Below are positions 43,501-54,560 of a DNA stretch of 64,000 nucleotides, piece by piece. The translations under genes were made by a program, and so were the position numbers. The notes under the pieces are model-generated. The model searched no databases. It had not been told where the DNA came from and saw only the letters and a list, made by a program, of their open reading frames with translations. This DNA comes from Rugalucina vietnamica. Lineage: Eukaryota > Mollusca > Bivalvia > Lucinida > Lucinidae. Location: positions 4,796,501 to 4,860,500 of the forward strand of contig OZ024869.1 in assembly GCA_964017185.1 (NCBI GenBank), given 5' to 3'. Numbering within the stretch: position 1 is the stretch's first letter; each line of letters opens with the position of its first letter.

Positions 43501-43859
43501 TTTTCGTGTCCACCGAAACAGCCGAGATTGACGGCGCCGCACGTGACCGGAAAAATCCACACAAGATTTCCTTAACAGAGCCAATCTAGTGAATGAAAAC
43601 GAAACACCTTTTAGATGCACAAAACAAAAATCTTTCTGTGCATATTATAATGCGAAATTCTAATTTTATAACACCATCATACAGGCCAGGCAGACTTGTG
43701 AAAATGTTTAAAATGAGTGGTAACTACGAAAATGGGGGTAAAACATAATCTCACCACTGCATCCAAATCTTGAAGATTTTTCATCTTATCCAATAAAAAT
43801 TTTCCAAGATTCATCCTAGGAATGTCCTCTAATGTGAGAGGCCTTTTCTTCGCTGACAT
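30886..43859 (-). CDS. Peroxisomal 4-coumarate-CoA-ligase/luciferase-like acyl-CoA synthetase, 10 exons
   Basis: Exons (minus): 43755-43859, 37602-37809, 35894-36000, 34847-35043, 34197-34365, 33609-33780, 32652-32749, 32057-32201, 31466-31714, 30886-31019. All borders are GT/AG and all phases agree, giving 527 aa, close to the usual ~540. The ATP-binding loop YSSGTTGFPK is at 180-189, PMFHIYG at 222-228, GYGMTE at 320-325, TGD at 400-402, and DRLKELIKFKG at 416-426, the hinge before the mobile C-terminal domain. The catalytic Lys is K509 in PRNLSGK. The last three residues are Ser-Lys-Leu, a type-1 peroxisomal signal. The family activates a carboxylic acid with ATP and then CoA; the acid is not predictable here. 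The final exon is found only by its splice site and frame. Residues needed for catalysis are present and I see no defect. Light emission should not be assumed from similarity to luciferase. Confidence 0.9.
31975..32045 (+). repeat. GTGGGTAC-type MITE fragment in ligase intron 8
   Basis: GGTATGGCCCATC...CTCTTTAATATGC matches the 17113-17180 part of copy 1. It lies 12 bp from the 5' splice site of exon 8. Confidence 0.5.
32202..32395. repeat. 130-bp tandem duplication covering the exon 8 acceptor
   Basis: TGTCAAATAGTAGT...CATCAGGAAT...GTGAAATAAATAACGCCC occurs at 32206-32270 and again at 32335-32395. The first copy contains the 3' splice site used for exon 8 (minus strand); the second carries a similar unused AG. 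Confidence 0.7.
32238..32625 (+). repeat. GTGGGTAC-type MITE, copy 5, filling ligase intron 7
   Basis: Blocks GCATGTCCGTG, ATGGGGTATACATGGG, GATTGTGAGTACTCTTTAGAACC and a terminal TACTGCACGGGC. It covers about 390 of the 450 bp of the intron. Confidence 0.65.
32885..33592 (-). repeat. CCAGTTGTTCAAAA-type element, interrupted, filling ligase intron 6
   Basis: The outer end CTTCGATAGTTAAACGTCATCG and the GTAAATGCCGACTGT block match the copy at 30247 in reverse. Inside is a second palindrome (32992-33103; arms around ACCAAATATATTTCATC, loop with CACGAGTGCGTAGCACGAGTG). Together they cover about 82% of the 859-bp intron and end 17 bp from the exon 6 donor. Confidence 0.6.
33890..34130 (-). repeat. 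Diverged copy of the 2826-3035 repeat arm in ligase intron 5
   Basis: Same order of blocks as 2826-3050: AGTAGGAAATGATCAG, GCGCAATCAGA, ATTAGGTACTTATACT, CCTATTAG-type inverted word, ATATGAAAACG, GCACAAAA. No coding content. Confidence 0.65.
34509..34564 (+). repeat. (TTC)n microsatellite
   Basis: About 18 uninterrupted TTC units in ligase intron 4. Confidence 0.95.
35411..35479. repeat. Foldback hairpin in ligase intron 3
   Basis: AGGTCCCTCGGGAGTGTTGAA pairs across a short loop with the reverse complement ending CCCTCGGGACCT. It is part of a 400-bp repeat-like stretch (35080-35500) with AGCACGTGCTAATAATTATG-type words. No exon is seen there. Confidence 0.6.
36130..36880 (+). repeat. 48-bp minisatellite, about 15 copies, in ligase intron 2
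   Basis: The unit contains AAGTCACATTACACATGAAG and AACAAAGCAATGATCATGAA and repeats at 48 bp, with one 46-47-bp unit and diverged edges. Each unit carries the overlapping palindromes TGATCA and TCATGA. There are no spacers, so this is not a CRISPR array. Confidence 0.92.
37127..37342. repeat. Hairpin MITE (TGAGCCGC family), copy D, hairpin deleted
   Basis: Ends TGAGCCTGTGCG and GCAGCGGCTCA are kept, but the centre reads AAATGCTCTTGCTGATCTGCG, having lost most of one hairpin arm. In ligase intron 2. Confidence 0.8.
38565..38757 (+). repeat. SINE (family 2) in the foldback centre
   Basis: The head CGCCCCCGTGGTGAAAGTGG is tRNA-like; the body contains GACAAGCCAAGTTCTGCTTG and CCCGTTTTCGTCCCAC; the tail is GGGACGCAAAACTGAATAAA. 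The copy at 57508-57693 is the same family in reverse. Confidence 0.75.
41291..43318 (+). repeat. Tandem array rich in TGACCTTTGACC (DR1-like) motifs
   Basis: Two alternating modules of roughly 120-160 bp. One carries CCGGGGCCGCCCTC and AGTTTGGTGAAGATCGGCCC; the other CAATTGGACCCATAAATC and ATCAGGGATCAACCTGTA. Both begin with TTTGACCTTTGACCTCGATG. I count eleven exact TTTGACCTTTGACC plus three one-base variants, and two further TGACCTTTGACC in the second module. A CA-rich microsatellite lies at about 41348-41375. Frames across it are repeat-derived and not genes. Confidence 0.88.
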
Positions 43860-44817
43860 TTTAACTTGATTGCCCTATTTTCACGTGTCAATTGTGTTTA
43901 GACTTTTGTAGCATTAAGTAAAGTAGAAAAAAAAAAAACGCTGTATGTAGGCTTAACTCAGTGTTTGTGTGTTAACATTCTCGTTTAAACATATAGTAGT
44001 TTTCAGAATGGGGTTACTGACCTTTCAGCCTAACCTGTGTAATCAAGACTGATATAGTATAACCTTTTAGCCATCTAGGTGAACTTTTGCCCACATACAA
44101 ACTACAAATCAATTATCATATAATGTTATTGTTAGAATAACATGAGAATGCTGTATACACCTTAACGTTTTGCATATATATATATATATATATATAAAAG
44201 AGAGAGAGAGATGAGAAGTTCTAGACTTAAGTCGACGGCATTTGACCAGTCGGCCGTAGGCCCAAAGTCGAATGCATTCCATAATGTGTCAATAGACTGT
44301 ATATTAGAATATACATTATTAAAGTATATGTTTTGATACCCCTAATTGATATGTACTTCAAATTAAAGGGCTTTCACAACCATGAATTTTGATATAAAGA
44401 TGACAAAAATTGAATGAAAAATAAGAAAGTTATAGGCAATTTAACATGCAAAAAAATGACAGTTAAGGCGCCGCCATTTTCTTTTTATTTATTTTGTTAG
44501 CTTCATATTTCTAGTAAATTCAAAATAAACACTAAACCGAATTAGAATTAACACTAAAAAAGTTCTTTAAGCATTGTTGGGGCCTGCTAGTTATACATTT
44601 TGGAGAAAGAATTTTCAAAATCGTCCTAACAGCAGTTTGAAAATATTCAAAACGCCGCCAGGAGTCTGCTTTTGGTGATGCATGGAATTAAATGATTTTT
44701 CTTTTAAATATTTTGCATCAAACTCTTTTGATAGCTGTTTATTAATTTCTAGACGCAAGTAATATTATTAATAGAATTGGCACACATTCTATTGTAAAGG
44801 AATCCTTTAATTTTGAT
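43860..44817. other. Upstream region of the ligase gene, with microsatellite
   Basis: The 5' side of the ligase start codon; no clear TATA box is seen near it. An (AT)n run (44174-44196) joined to (AG)n (44199-44212) is the only distinct feature; a second gene is not supported. Confidence 0.5.
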
Positions 44818-45120
44818 GGTATCAATAGAGGGATTCCATGGCAACTTAATCATTCTTTGAATTTGTATATTAAATCTGCCTGTAAACTCGGAAAAAAAAA
44901 ATAAAAAAATAAAAAATAAATAAATAAGATAGTCATAGAAACGTTGTATATAGGTAGATGGGTATATAGGTATATGGTATGGATATAGGGATTCCATGGC
45001 AACTTAAATTAATCATTCTTTGAATTTGTATATTAAATCTACCTGTAAACTCGAAAAAAAAAATAAAAATAAATAAATAAATAAATAAATAAGATAGTCA
45101 TAGAAACGTTGTATATAAAG
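44818..45120 (+). repeat. Tandem pair of a GATTCCATGGCAACTT repeat
   Basis: Two units (about 44818-44950 and 44990-45118) share GGGATTCCATGGCAACTTAA, CATTCTTTGAATTTGTAT, CTGTAAACTCG, an A-rich run and GATAGTCATAGAAACGTTG. A third, interrupted unit is at 58812-59165. Confidence 0.8.
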
Positions 45121-45515
45121 GGTGTTAAGAAAGTTCGTTCCGCGCAAAAATTGATTTCCTGGTAGCTTGCACATAAAAAAGGCATAATCCGACTTTAATT
45201 TGGTTGAATATGAAAAAATAAAAACAAAGATGTTTTAAATCAGATATCTGATCATGAACAAAATGGCCATCAAACACTGGCACCCATTTTCTAACCCTTA
45301 AACTTTTACACAAAAAATGGGGGTATACTTGTAAATATCTTTGCCATGCCGAGACCGATGCATAAGAATCATGTATAATTTAATGAATAAAGCCTAAATA
45401 CACAACTTCACAGTATGTTAACTTATTACGTAATCAATGTATTTCAATCGGATGTGGATCGTGTGTAAACAATGATTACACATATTCGTTTGTTACATGT
45501 TTATGGAAATCTTTA
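45121..45515 (+). repeat. Dispersed repeat beginning GGGTGTTAAGAAAG
   Basis: The start GGGTGTTAAGAAAGTTCGTT and the block CACAGTATGTTAACTTATTACG through AACAATGATTACACATATTCG recur in reverse at 58370-58785, next to the same GATTCCATGGCAACTT repeat. The middle parts differ. Confidence 0.65.
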
Positions 45516-46459
45516 TTATTTGAGGTTTCATCTCGGAAAAACTGTGTGACATAATATGGTTTAGCTACGGTCGCCTGAATAGGGTAAGTTAGAAGTATTT
45601 TCGTATGTTTTTGTGTTTTAATTCTTTTGTTCAATGATAAACTCACTGCCCAGGCAAACGTCTCGTGGCCGACTGATCGCTTACATGTCGAGTTTTTAAA
45701 CGTAAAATGCCATATATCTATCTTTATACTGGTGAATGAAATAGGTATTTAAGTTATCTAGAGGTTGTTAAAAGGATTCTATCAGATTCCTCCGAGAAAA
45801 GGTTCTAAATTGATTCTAAAAGACACCCACTACAAACCTAAAGTTGTCCCATTTTTTGACTGCAAGGTGTACGACTTAATGATTTTATATGATGCAGTAA
45901 TGTACCATTTCCTGCAGTTAATGCATCCGTTCTTGCAGTAAATCCATCCTTTTATTGCAGTTTATGTACCCGTTATTTCGGTAACTATGTCTGATACTAC
46001 TTACTGAACCACTAATAATAACTTTGGTAGCCACTACTACTTTTACGCACTCTTTTGTTACCTTTCTCCATACATGCATGAGTTCCGTTGACCATTAAAA
46101 TAAGATTTTCATTTTATGTTAAACCAAACCTGAGTAAAGGTATGATTTGGAATATATTATATATGACATATTTATGAACTCTTTCTAAGAAGACCATCTG
46201 ATTACTGTTAAACTATTTTGGTTTGAGCCTGCCCAGGAAAAGTAGTTAAAGTCACACCATCCATGCATATTATAAAAATAACGGTAAATCGTAGGACCAC
46301 GATGGCGCGTGGTTTTTGTAAACAAAAATGAAAACTTGTTTTCAAACTTCCCAGGGACGAATAAGACAGTGACAAGATGCAGACATTCACAGAATAACTT
46401 AGTTAATGATCGGTGTATAAACTGTGTAAGGAGGAAAATCAGACTCGATATTTGGGCTC
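45516..46459. other. Gene-free stretch before the CR1-like LINE
   Basis: No coding or repeat signal that I can support, apart from loosely repeated TGCAGTTAATG / TGCAGTAAATC phrases near 45900-45960. Confidence 0.4.
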
Positions 46460-46530
46460 AAATTGTTCGGCCTTAAGGACGTGGATTCGCACCCCATATA
46501 TTCGATACTTGGTTCGGGACACGACCCATC

Positions 46531-48860
46531 ATGTCCTCCTTATTTCCAGACTTTCCTGATCATATTGATCTGGTTGAACATGTTTATGATGAATATAGTG
46601 ACAGATACATGGTGCACATTAATAACTGTAAATGTGCTAGATCAGTGGGAAAGGCCAGGAAGGCTGCGATCGAATCTATCGATAAATCTTTATACAAAGA
46701 CAAGTCTACAATGTATTCTTTCAAAATGGCCCCAAATAATGTGTTATTATGGATTGTTGCTTTGGGTTTACGATACCGGGATCAGCCAGGATACGTAACA
46801 GAATGGACCAACTATAAATCACAGGATGAAAGCCTAGATACAATAGAAGCAATTTTTCTTCAAGTCAGCAGAAAGGAGCCATTTGAAAAAATGGTGACAA
46901 TCAAACTATACATCACCACACTAACACTAACAGTACAGGGAAAATACATTAAATGTTGAGCTGATACAGAATTTGGAATTCTAAGGGACTTTGTCTATGC
47001 TAATCAGAATGGTAGTCATGAAAACACTGTAAATGGTTATGATAAAGCAGATGAAGCTGCTGAGGTTGCCAAGAATGACTCAATTTTTAGCCCACTAAAT
47101 TCTGACATTGAATCAGATGATGAAAGTGAAATCATTGAACATTTGCCTATGAAATCAAACCAACTTGAATCTGACCCGGATCAAACATATGTGAAAACAA
47201 TAGACCCTATTCACAGTGAGGAGTCAACACCGATGGAAAACGAGCATGATACAAATGAACAAACCAAATTAAAACATGTTCAAACTGATAGCAGACCAGT
47301 TCAAGATCAAATAGTGCCAATGAATGTCAATCAGAAAAAGATAAGATTCAAGGCTCAAATGTGGGAGAAAAAAACATTGACCTCAGCAAATTTAACGAAT
47401 CCTTAAAAACGATTCAAATCACAATACATACACTAGAAACACAAGTGACTGAACTGATAACATCATCATCACTGATTCAGGATATGAATAGTAGGCTTAA
47501 ATCAGTTGAGAGCCAGATAAAAGCAAATAGTGACACTGAAAAAAGGCTGAAGGCAATTGAGGCTAAAACATGTACATGCACTCCACAAGAAGTAATCTTT
47601 AACATAGACAGAAAATTGAAAGAAGTTGAAATGAGTTCAAACAGAACACAACAACATGTGTCTTCTTTCGCAAATAAATTACAAGAGATTGAACTTCAAA
47701 CCACAAATAGATCCCAAATTTTAGAGGATAAAATAAAACTCATGGAGAACTCTTCAGCTAACAAGGAATTTGTGAACTATTTGAAAAAGGAAAATTCGGA
47801 ACTGAAAATACAAAATTCAGCACTGAAAAAACAAAATGACATGCTCTTGCTTGAAAAGTCAAGCAGGAATGAGAATCCAATATCTCTACAAGAAAATAAA
47901 GAAATTTCTAGTATGGAAGATACATATTCAAAGGGAGATAAATCTGTTCTTACCACTGACCTCAATGTACACGAAAATACATATTCAAAGAGAGATAAAT
48001 CTGTTCCTACCACAGACCTCAATGTACACGAAAATACTAGAGACGAGGTAGTGTATCTTAAAACCTCAAATAGGTTTGATGTGTTAAATGAGTCAGGATC
48101 TACTAGTAATAGTAGTTCATTAATGAATAAATCTAGTTCCAAAGACACACTGAATAGATCCAATGCCAACAACACAAGATACTCAGCTGAAAAAAGTGAA
48201 TCAGAACAAAAATCTAAACTGAATATTATCATAGATAGCCAAGGTAATCTGTTAGATGGAACCAAAATGTACAAAAACATGGAAGTTGAAATCAGTGTGC
48301 TTGGCCCAGGTCAAAAAAACATTAAAGGAGCACGTTCTCATATCAGTCAGCAATATTACACACATAATGACCATGTTATTGTTGCTGTAGGTTCAAATGA
48401 CTTGACAAATAGACATCCCGATTGGTGTATTAATGAGATGGAATATCTCATAAAAGACTTACGCCTCCAGATACCAGAATCCAATATCCACATCTTGTCA
48501 GCATTTGAACGACTGAATAATGACCCGTTTAACCAAGATGCTAGTGCGTACAATGAAAAACTTAAGCTATTATGTGCAAAATATGGTATAAAACATATAC
48601 AAAACAATTCTATCAATACAACAAACTCTCAGTTTGTCAGGGAAGATGATATACACCTTAACATGAAAGGGTGTATTGCTCTTGTGCGCCTAATTAAAAC
48701 CCACATAAACTCTTGTTTGAACTTGAAGCCATATGAACAATACAAATTTCCAGGTAAACAGAGACAGACACAGAACAGAAGAAGCTCTGGTCCAGCCAAG
48801 CAGTCTGGTCAATCTAACCTCCTGGAAAATTTCCTTAAACTGTTGTTGAAAAATAACTAG
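46531..48860 (+). pseudogene. LINE ORF1 with coiled coil and SGNH-esterase domain
   Basis: The frame from 46531 is cut by an in-frame TGA at 46957-46959, stays open to 47406, then shifts frame near 47355-47365 into a 499-codon frame ending at 48860. That last part has a Lys/Glu-rich coiled coil (about residues 10-165) and a 19-residue tandem duplication (TYSK..DKSV.TTDLNVHEN, bases 47927-48040). Its C-terminal SGNH hydrolase fold shows Ser293 in DSQG, Asn346 in GSND, and Asp429/His432 in DDIH. All catalytic positions are present although the ORF is broken upstream. The role of the ORF1 esterase is RNA/lipid-associated in other CR1 elements and not settled. Confidence 0.82.
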
Positions 48861-50539
48861 TTGGGTACATGTAGTATCATATCATTGAGGTGGGTGTTTT
48901 GCAGTGGACATCAGGTTTTTTAGTGCAGGTGGCATGAGGCCTTAATATACGCAAGGGGAGACATTGGTGAGACTTTGCTTGTGGGTAATAAGGCCATGTG
49001 TTTTCGGTGGATGTATAAAGGGGATACCCTTTGTCCGCTGCTCTGTGCTCGCCTTAAAGAGATAACAAGTTTACAATAAACTGCATAAATACCAAGGCAT
49101 GATAGATTTTTCACATTTAATATTTATGTGTACATTCTATACATAATATGGGTATGAGGACAAAACATTGCATTTAAACACATTTTAATGTTTTTATTAG
49201 TCCTACATTCATCATGCTTACATAATCTTGAGGGTTGGACCCACTGAACCCAAATTAATATAGACTATAGTAAAATATTTGAGATGTAGATCTGATTATC
49301 AGGTAAAATGTACCTCATTTATACATGTTATTAATATATGGAAGCTAGTCGGAATCTAGTCACCTTTTTTCGAGGGATATACATTAATTTTGCAGCCCTA
49401 GAAAGTAAAAATGAAGCATAACTGCTTGGTTGTGTTTCGGTATTGTAAACATGCAATATTGGAAAGATATGTTATCATTATTGTGAACATTATAATATAG
49501 CTAGTCATAGTCATAGTCATAGTTTTTATTGCTCTGGTGAGACATATCATTTTTGCTGTCCTAGAAATACATAACTGCACAAGTGTGTTGCCGTAATGTA
49601 AGCATTTAATGCTAGCTGAGATACCTAGTTACACTAAATAGTTTTGTGAGACACTAGTTTTATAATTGTTGAAACTGAATTGTTTCCCTTAGACCCATGT
49701 CACCATGACTGGTATAATAAAGGTTTTATGTGTAAGTATTTTCAGCAGGTACATACCATTTATAATAAGTTTTACCAATAAGAAGAATAAGCTTTTAAGG
49801 AACAGCAAGGGTGATGATGAGACTGTATGGTAGTGCAGTCTGATCAGTACCATTGGTGTCCTTTGGTGAAAACTTACAGTAATATTACAGAGTAGGGGGA
49901 TTTACTCCTGTATGGAATTTATGATATTTCATAACTTTATGGCAGTATAGTACAATTTGTAGTAGTGATAAACTAGATTGAATGTAAATATGTTGTTTTT
50001 AGTTCTATAAAGTTGTGTTTACCCTTTTAACAGTGATTATTTGTTAAATACATGTACTTGCATTTTTCTAATGTCTAGTCTTGAGATACATGTATTGTGA
50101 TGCTTAAAGAGTCTCACTTCTAAGGTCACAAGGAAATATGTTTTGATATACAATTTTACAATTGAGAGAGAATTAGAAGTATATGGTCATGTTTAACTCG
50201 AGCTACTTCATGCTCCCCTTTGAAGATTCATAAGTTTTTTTTTCTACTCTTTCAGTAAGTAAGTGGTTGTTGACTTACAGTTAAATTCAGACCTGATATT
50301 TTTGTGGATGCTGCAAATCTAGACTCAGGGGCTACTCTATAGGTGTGTTTCATTTATTATATAATACACACTGGAAATGCTCTAGATACTTCTAATGAGT
50401 GCCTACAATATGCTTGTATTGACTGAGTCATAGTTACTATAAGCTGAGCTGAGTAAATTAGTATCTCTGTATAGCAGATATAGTTATATACCCTGGTGAA
50501 GTACTTGAAATATGTTTTTCATTTAAAATGTGAATTTTA

Positions 50540-53500
50540 ATGATGGATGTTATGTTAAAGATTGCTAGTTGGAATGTACGAGGTTTAAGTTCAAAGAAGG
50601 TTCAAGATGTTGAGTTTGTAAACATTGTAAATAAGTTTGATGTTCTTAGTTTAGTTGAAACATGGACTCATAAGGATTCTCCAATTGAAATTTCTGGGTA
50701 TTGTAATTTTCATGTACCAGGAAAAAAATTAAAAAGCGAGGCAGAAGATCTGGAGGAATTATCATTTATTTCAAAGATCACCTTCAAAAAGGTATATATT
50801 AGAAAGTGTTTCAGACCATATTGTATGGTTTAAGCTAGATAGCTTGTCCTTCAATTTAGAGAAGCCTATATACATATCTTCAATATATATGCCACCAAAT
50901 AGAGGCTCAACATTTAATATTGAATTCTATTCTAAGCTGTTAGATGATGTCCTCCAATACAGTAATCTGGGTAATATTATCTTAACAGGCGATTTCAATG
51001 CGCGGACTGGTACGTTGCTCGATTTTGTATTTCATGATGATGGTTCCATAGACAAAAATTATTGTCAAACTCCAGACAATTACATACATGACCAAGCCAA
51101 TCTTCGTAATAATATAGACAATATATCGAACGAAAGTGGAAAACTACTTGCCTCATTATGCCTTGAATCAGGTTTGAGAATTTTAAATGGCAGAATTTTT
51201 GGAGATTCCTTAGGATTCTTTACTTGTTTTCATGATAATGGTGGAGTTAGTTCTGTTGATTACATTTTAGCGCCTGAACAATTATTCGATAGAATCAGAT
51301 TCTTTAATGTTCAACCTCCACATTAGTTTTCTGACCTCTGTCCTATATGGATGGGTCTGACATGTAATAATTCATAGGCTGAAGAATCAGTTCCAGTTAG
51401 TCAATCGAATGGAACATTTATTTGGTCCGAGTTCTCAAAATCTCATTTTATTCAATCAATTAACAGTAAAAGCTCTATTAAAAGATTGTCTGAATTTATG
51501 GCTTCACTAGATGTGCAGGAATTTAGTTGCACAGACGAAGCAGTCAAGAGTTTCAACAAGATTGTACTTGAAACTGCTAAAGAATCAGTTACTTTTAAAT
51601 GTAAGAAGAAGCATAACGATAATAAACATAGATATAAAAAATCTTTGATGGATCAAGACTGCTTTAGCTTAAGAAGATCATTAAAGAGTTTAGGCAGGAA
51701 AGTATTGAATAATCCAAATAATATTGATTTACGTAAAACATTTATTAAAGTAAGAAATGATTATAACAGACTTCGAAAAAAGAAACGCTCGGAATATGTA
51801 AAAAAGATCTCAAATCAGTTAGAAGATACACGTAATAAAAATCCAAAACCTTTCTGGAAAACATTAAATGACATGAAAGGTTCTAACAATAAATCTAGTA
51901 ACGTGAAATCCATATCTGAATGGACACATTATTTTGAGGAACTATATAAACCAAATGATAATGAACTTAATTTTGATGAGGAGATAAATGCTTTTTTGTC
52001 TGATAAGTCGACATCACATGATCTTGACTTCCCATTCAATTGCAAGGAAGTCAGAAAGGGACTATCAAACCTTAAGGTAAATAAAAAAGAAGGTATTGAT
52101 ACCATATCAAATGAGATGCTAAAATATGGCTCCTCAGTTCTTACTCTTCCACTTGTAAAGTCGTTTAATTATATACTAAATAATACAGAGTACCCAGACA
52201 CCTGGAATATGTCCTTAATATCTACTATATATAAGAAAGGAGATAAAAATAAGTGCAATAATTATAGAGGCATAAGTCTATCTAGCTGTCTCAGTAAACT
52301 ATTTACTAGCCTACTTCAAAATAGGCTTATAACACATTTAGAGTCGCATAATTTTTTCAGTCCTTTTCAAGCTGGTTTCAGACCAGACCATAGAACAACT
52401 GATCACATTTTTGCAATTAAAACTATAATAAACAAATATGTGTACAAATTAAAGAAGCCTGTATATGGATACTTCGTTGATTTTGCTAGAGCTTTTGATT
52501 CAGTTTCAAGAAATTCTCTGCTTTATAAGCTCACACAAACTAACATTGGGGGCAACTTTTATAAACTTATTAAAAGTATGTATTCAAGCACAAAATTTCG
52601 ATTTAAAGCAGACAATAAGTTAGGACCAGCAAGATTTTCTTACAGAGGCGTTAAACAAGGTGATGGATTAAGTCCTCTACTTTTTAATGTTTTTATTAAT
52701 GACCTATGTGATAGTTTTGACGAAGATTGTAAACCAGTTTTAATTGAAGATGTTAATATAAACTGTTTATTATATGCTGACGATTTACTCATTATATCTG
52801 AGTCAGAGGAAGGTTTGCAAAATTGTATATCTATTTTAGAACAGTAATGTAACAGATGGAACTTGAACTTGAGGTAAACTTAGATAAAACCAAAGTTATT
52901 ATATTTAGCAGAAGACGGAAGGTATTCACGGCTGATATGAAATATAAGAACTCTTCGATTGAGCAAGTATACAATTATCAGTATTTAGGTGTCAATATTT
53001 CTTTCACAGGCAATCTGAAACAGGCTTCAATAGACTTATCAGCCAAAGCAACAAAGGCCTTATTTAGCCTTATCTCAAAAATTAAAGAATACAGTGATAT
53101 AAATGTTGAAACTTTATCCAAATTATTTGATACACTTATCCAGCCAATATTAACATATGCTAGTGAAATCTGGATTTCTGATTATAAGATAGATTTAATG
53201 GATGATAAATATCCATTTGAGCTTGTCCATTTGAAATCTTGCAGATTCTCTTTAGGAGTGCATAATAAAACTTCTAATTTAGCATCGAGATGTGAACTAG
53301 GTCGGTCCCTATATTAATATCAATACTTAAACTTATGCACAGTTACTACTGCAGGCTCATCAAGCTTCCATCTGACAGATTGCTATATAAACTATATCAA
53401 ACTGACAAACAGCTGTTTCTGCAGGGTAGTAATTCGTGGCTCACAAACATTAGACACTTGGAAAAGCTTCTGAATAAACAAGAACTTAATAGCTTGAGTA

Positions 53501-53994
53501 AAGGTGCCTTTATTCAGACTTTACAAGTATTTTATAAGAACAAAGTAGAGACTAACTTAGCACATATCAAGGAATCTTCTGATAGTAAACTCGAACTTTT
53601 TAGTACCCTTTATAATAGTTTCAGTGTACCATGTTATTTAAACATGAATTTTAGTAAAGCTAAGAGATCTTTAATTACCAAACTTAGGCTTAGTTGTCAT
53701 ATACTTAATCTTGAAACAATGCCTTATTGTAGACCGAAAATTGTTAGACAGAAACGATTCTGTCCCTTCTGTCCGGACACAATAGAATCTGAGGAACATT
53801 TCCTTTTAAACTGCAATAAGTATGATTCCAAACGCAAAAACAATAGGTTTATATCAGAAATTGTACATGATTTTGGCAAAGGGATAGACGCAGTTAAACA
53901 TATTCTTAACCCACAAACTAAACAAAATTGTAAAAGTATTTGTAATTTTATTGGTGACGCTTTACATATTAGAAAGTGTCCACAAAATAAGTAG
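50540..53994 (+). pseudogene. LINE ORF2 endonuclease-reverse transcriptase, multiply broken
   Basis: Starts with IASWNVRGL (endonuclease). There is a frameshift near 50730, then GDFNARTG and GVSSVDYIL, in-frame TAG at 51324 and 51375, and the reverse transcriptase with WNMSLISTIYKKGDKNKC, FVDFARAFDSVSRN, GVKQGDGLSPLLFNVF and the catalytic YADDLLI. TAA follows at 52845, with frameshifts near 52865 and 53317. The C-terminus keeps CPFC-x7-EEHFLLNC, the zinc-like motif usual after CR1-type reverse transcriptases. At least three frameshifts and three stops make it inactive, but the sequence is still easily read, so decay is moderate. Confidence 0.88.
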
Positions 53995-54560
53995 ATGGTA
54001 TGGCTATTGTTATTTTCTTATAATAGCCGCTACATAGAAACATCTGTTTTTCTGAGAGATTTTGTTACAATGAAGTAGTAACTACTAATATATATGTTTA
54101 ATATAAATATATACATATAGTCATGTCGTAGGGAACTGAAACATTTTCAATTTTTCAAGTCAGTCTATGTCAATTCACTATAGCTTAGTTCATGTTATGT
54201 GTAACTTTTGAAACACATTGATATACTACTTTGGAGATGCCACCTACGTCATGTCATAATCTTGTTATATTACCATCCATATGCTTATCATCCTACATGT
54301 ATCTATTTTTCATGCGTATTGGATGTCCGATCTGATCGCAATTTTATGGTTGCTGGCAGACACAGCCTAGATCAGGGATGCCATATTAGTATAATTGCTC
54401 TGGGCACTGCATCAGCATTCCTCAACATTTGCTTTGCGGTCATCCAGTACTCGCGATAAAATATGTCAAGTTAGTGTATTTGTGTATTTGTATTGAATGT
54501 TTTGTAGATGCGCTAAAATGTATTTGGCAATCTGAATAAAGAATTGAATTGAATTGAATT

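Larger units (their letters stand above)
37991..43584. mobile_element. 5.6-kb foldback element in ligase intron 1
   Basis: The left arm 37991-38470 is matched in reverse by two separate right-arm blocks: 43584 down to about 43319 (CAATCTCGGCTATTTCGGTG / CGCGGTTTTGTC blocks) and about 41290 down to 41025 (ACCGTCCGAATGTATGAATTG, GGCCGGCTCTGTCTATATCG blocks). The right arm is therefore split by the array at 41291-43318. The 2.5-kb centre (38471-41024) holds a SINE, AT-rich sequence and a diverged direct repeat (40617-40735 and 40790-40893, starting TATAAGTCCAGATC). No transposase is seen. Confidence 0.8.
46460..54560 (+). mobile_element. CR1-like LINE, two ORFs, inactivated
   Basis: ORF1 (coiled coil plus SGNH esterase) is followed by a 1.68-kb spacer (48861-50539), ORF2 (endonuclease, reverse transcriptase, C-terminal CCHC) and a 3' end with AATAAAG followed by four GAATT units (about 54541-54560). 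An esterase in ORF1 and a short-repeat tail are typical of the CR1 group (family knowledge). The spacer is AT-rich with no gene seen and is unusually long. The 5' border is approximate. Confidence 0.85.

Noticed and set aside
30886-43859. Calling the ligase a luciferase
   Set aside because: The motifs are shared by all 4CL-like acyl-CoA synthetases; nothing in the sequence shows a luciferin site, so only the family is claimed.
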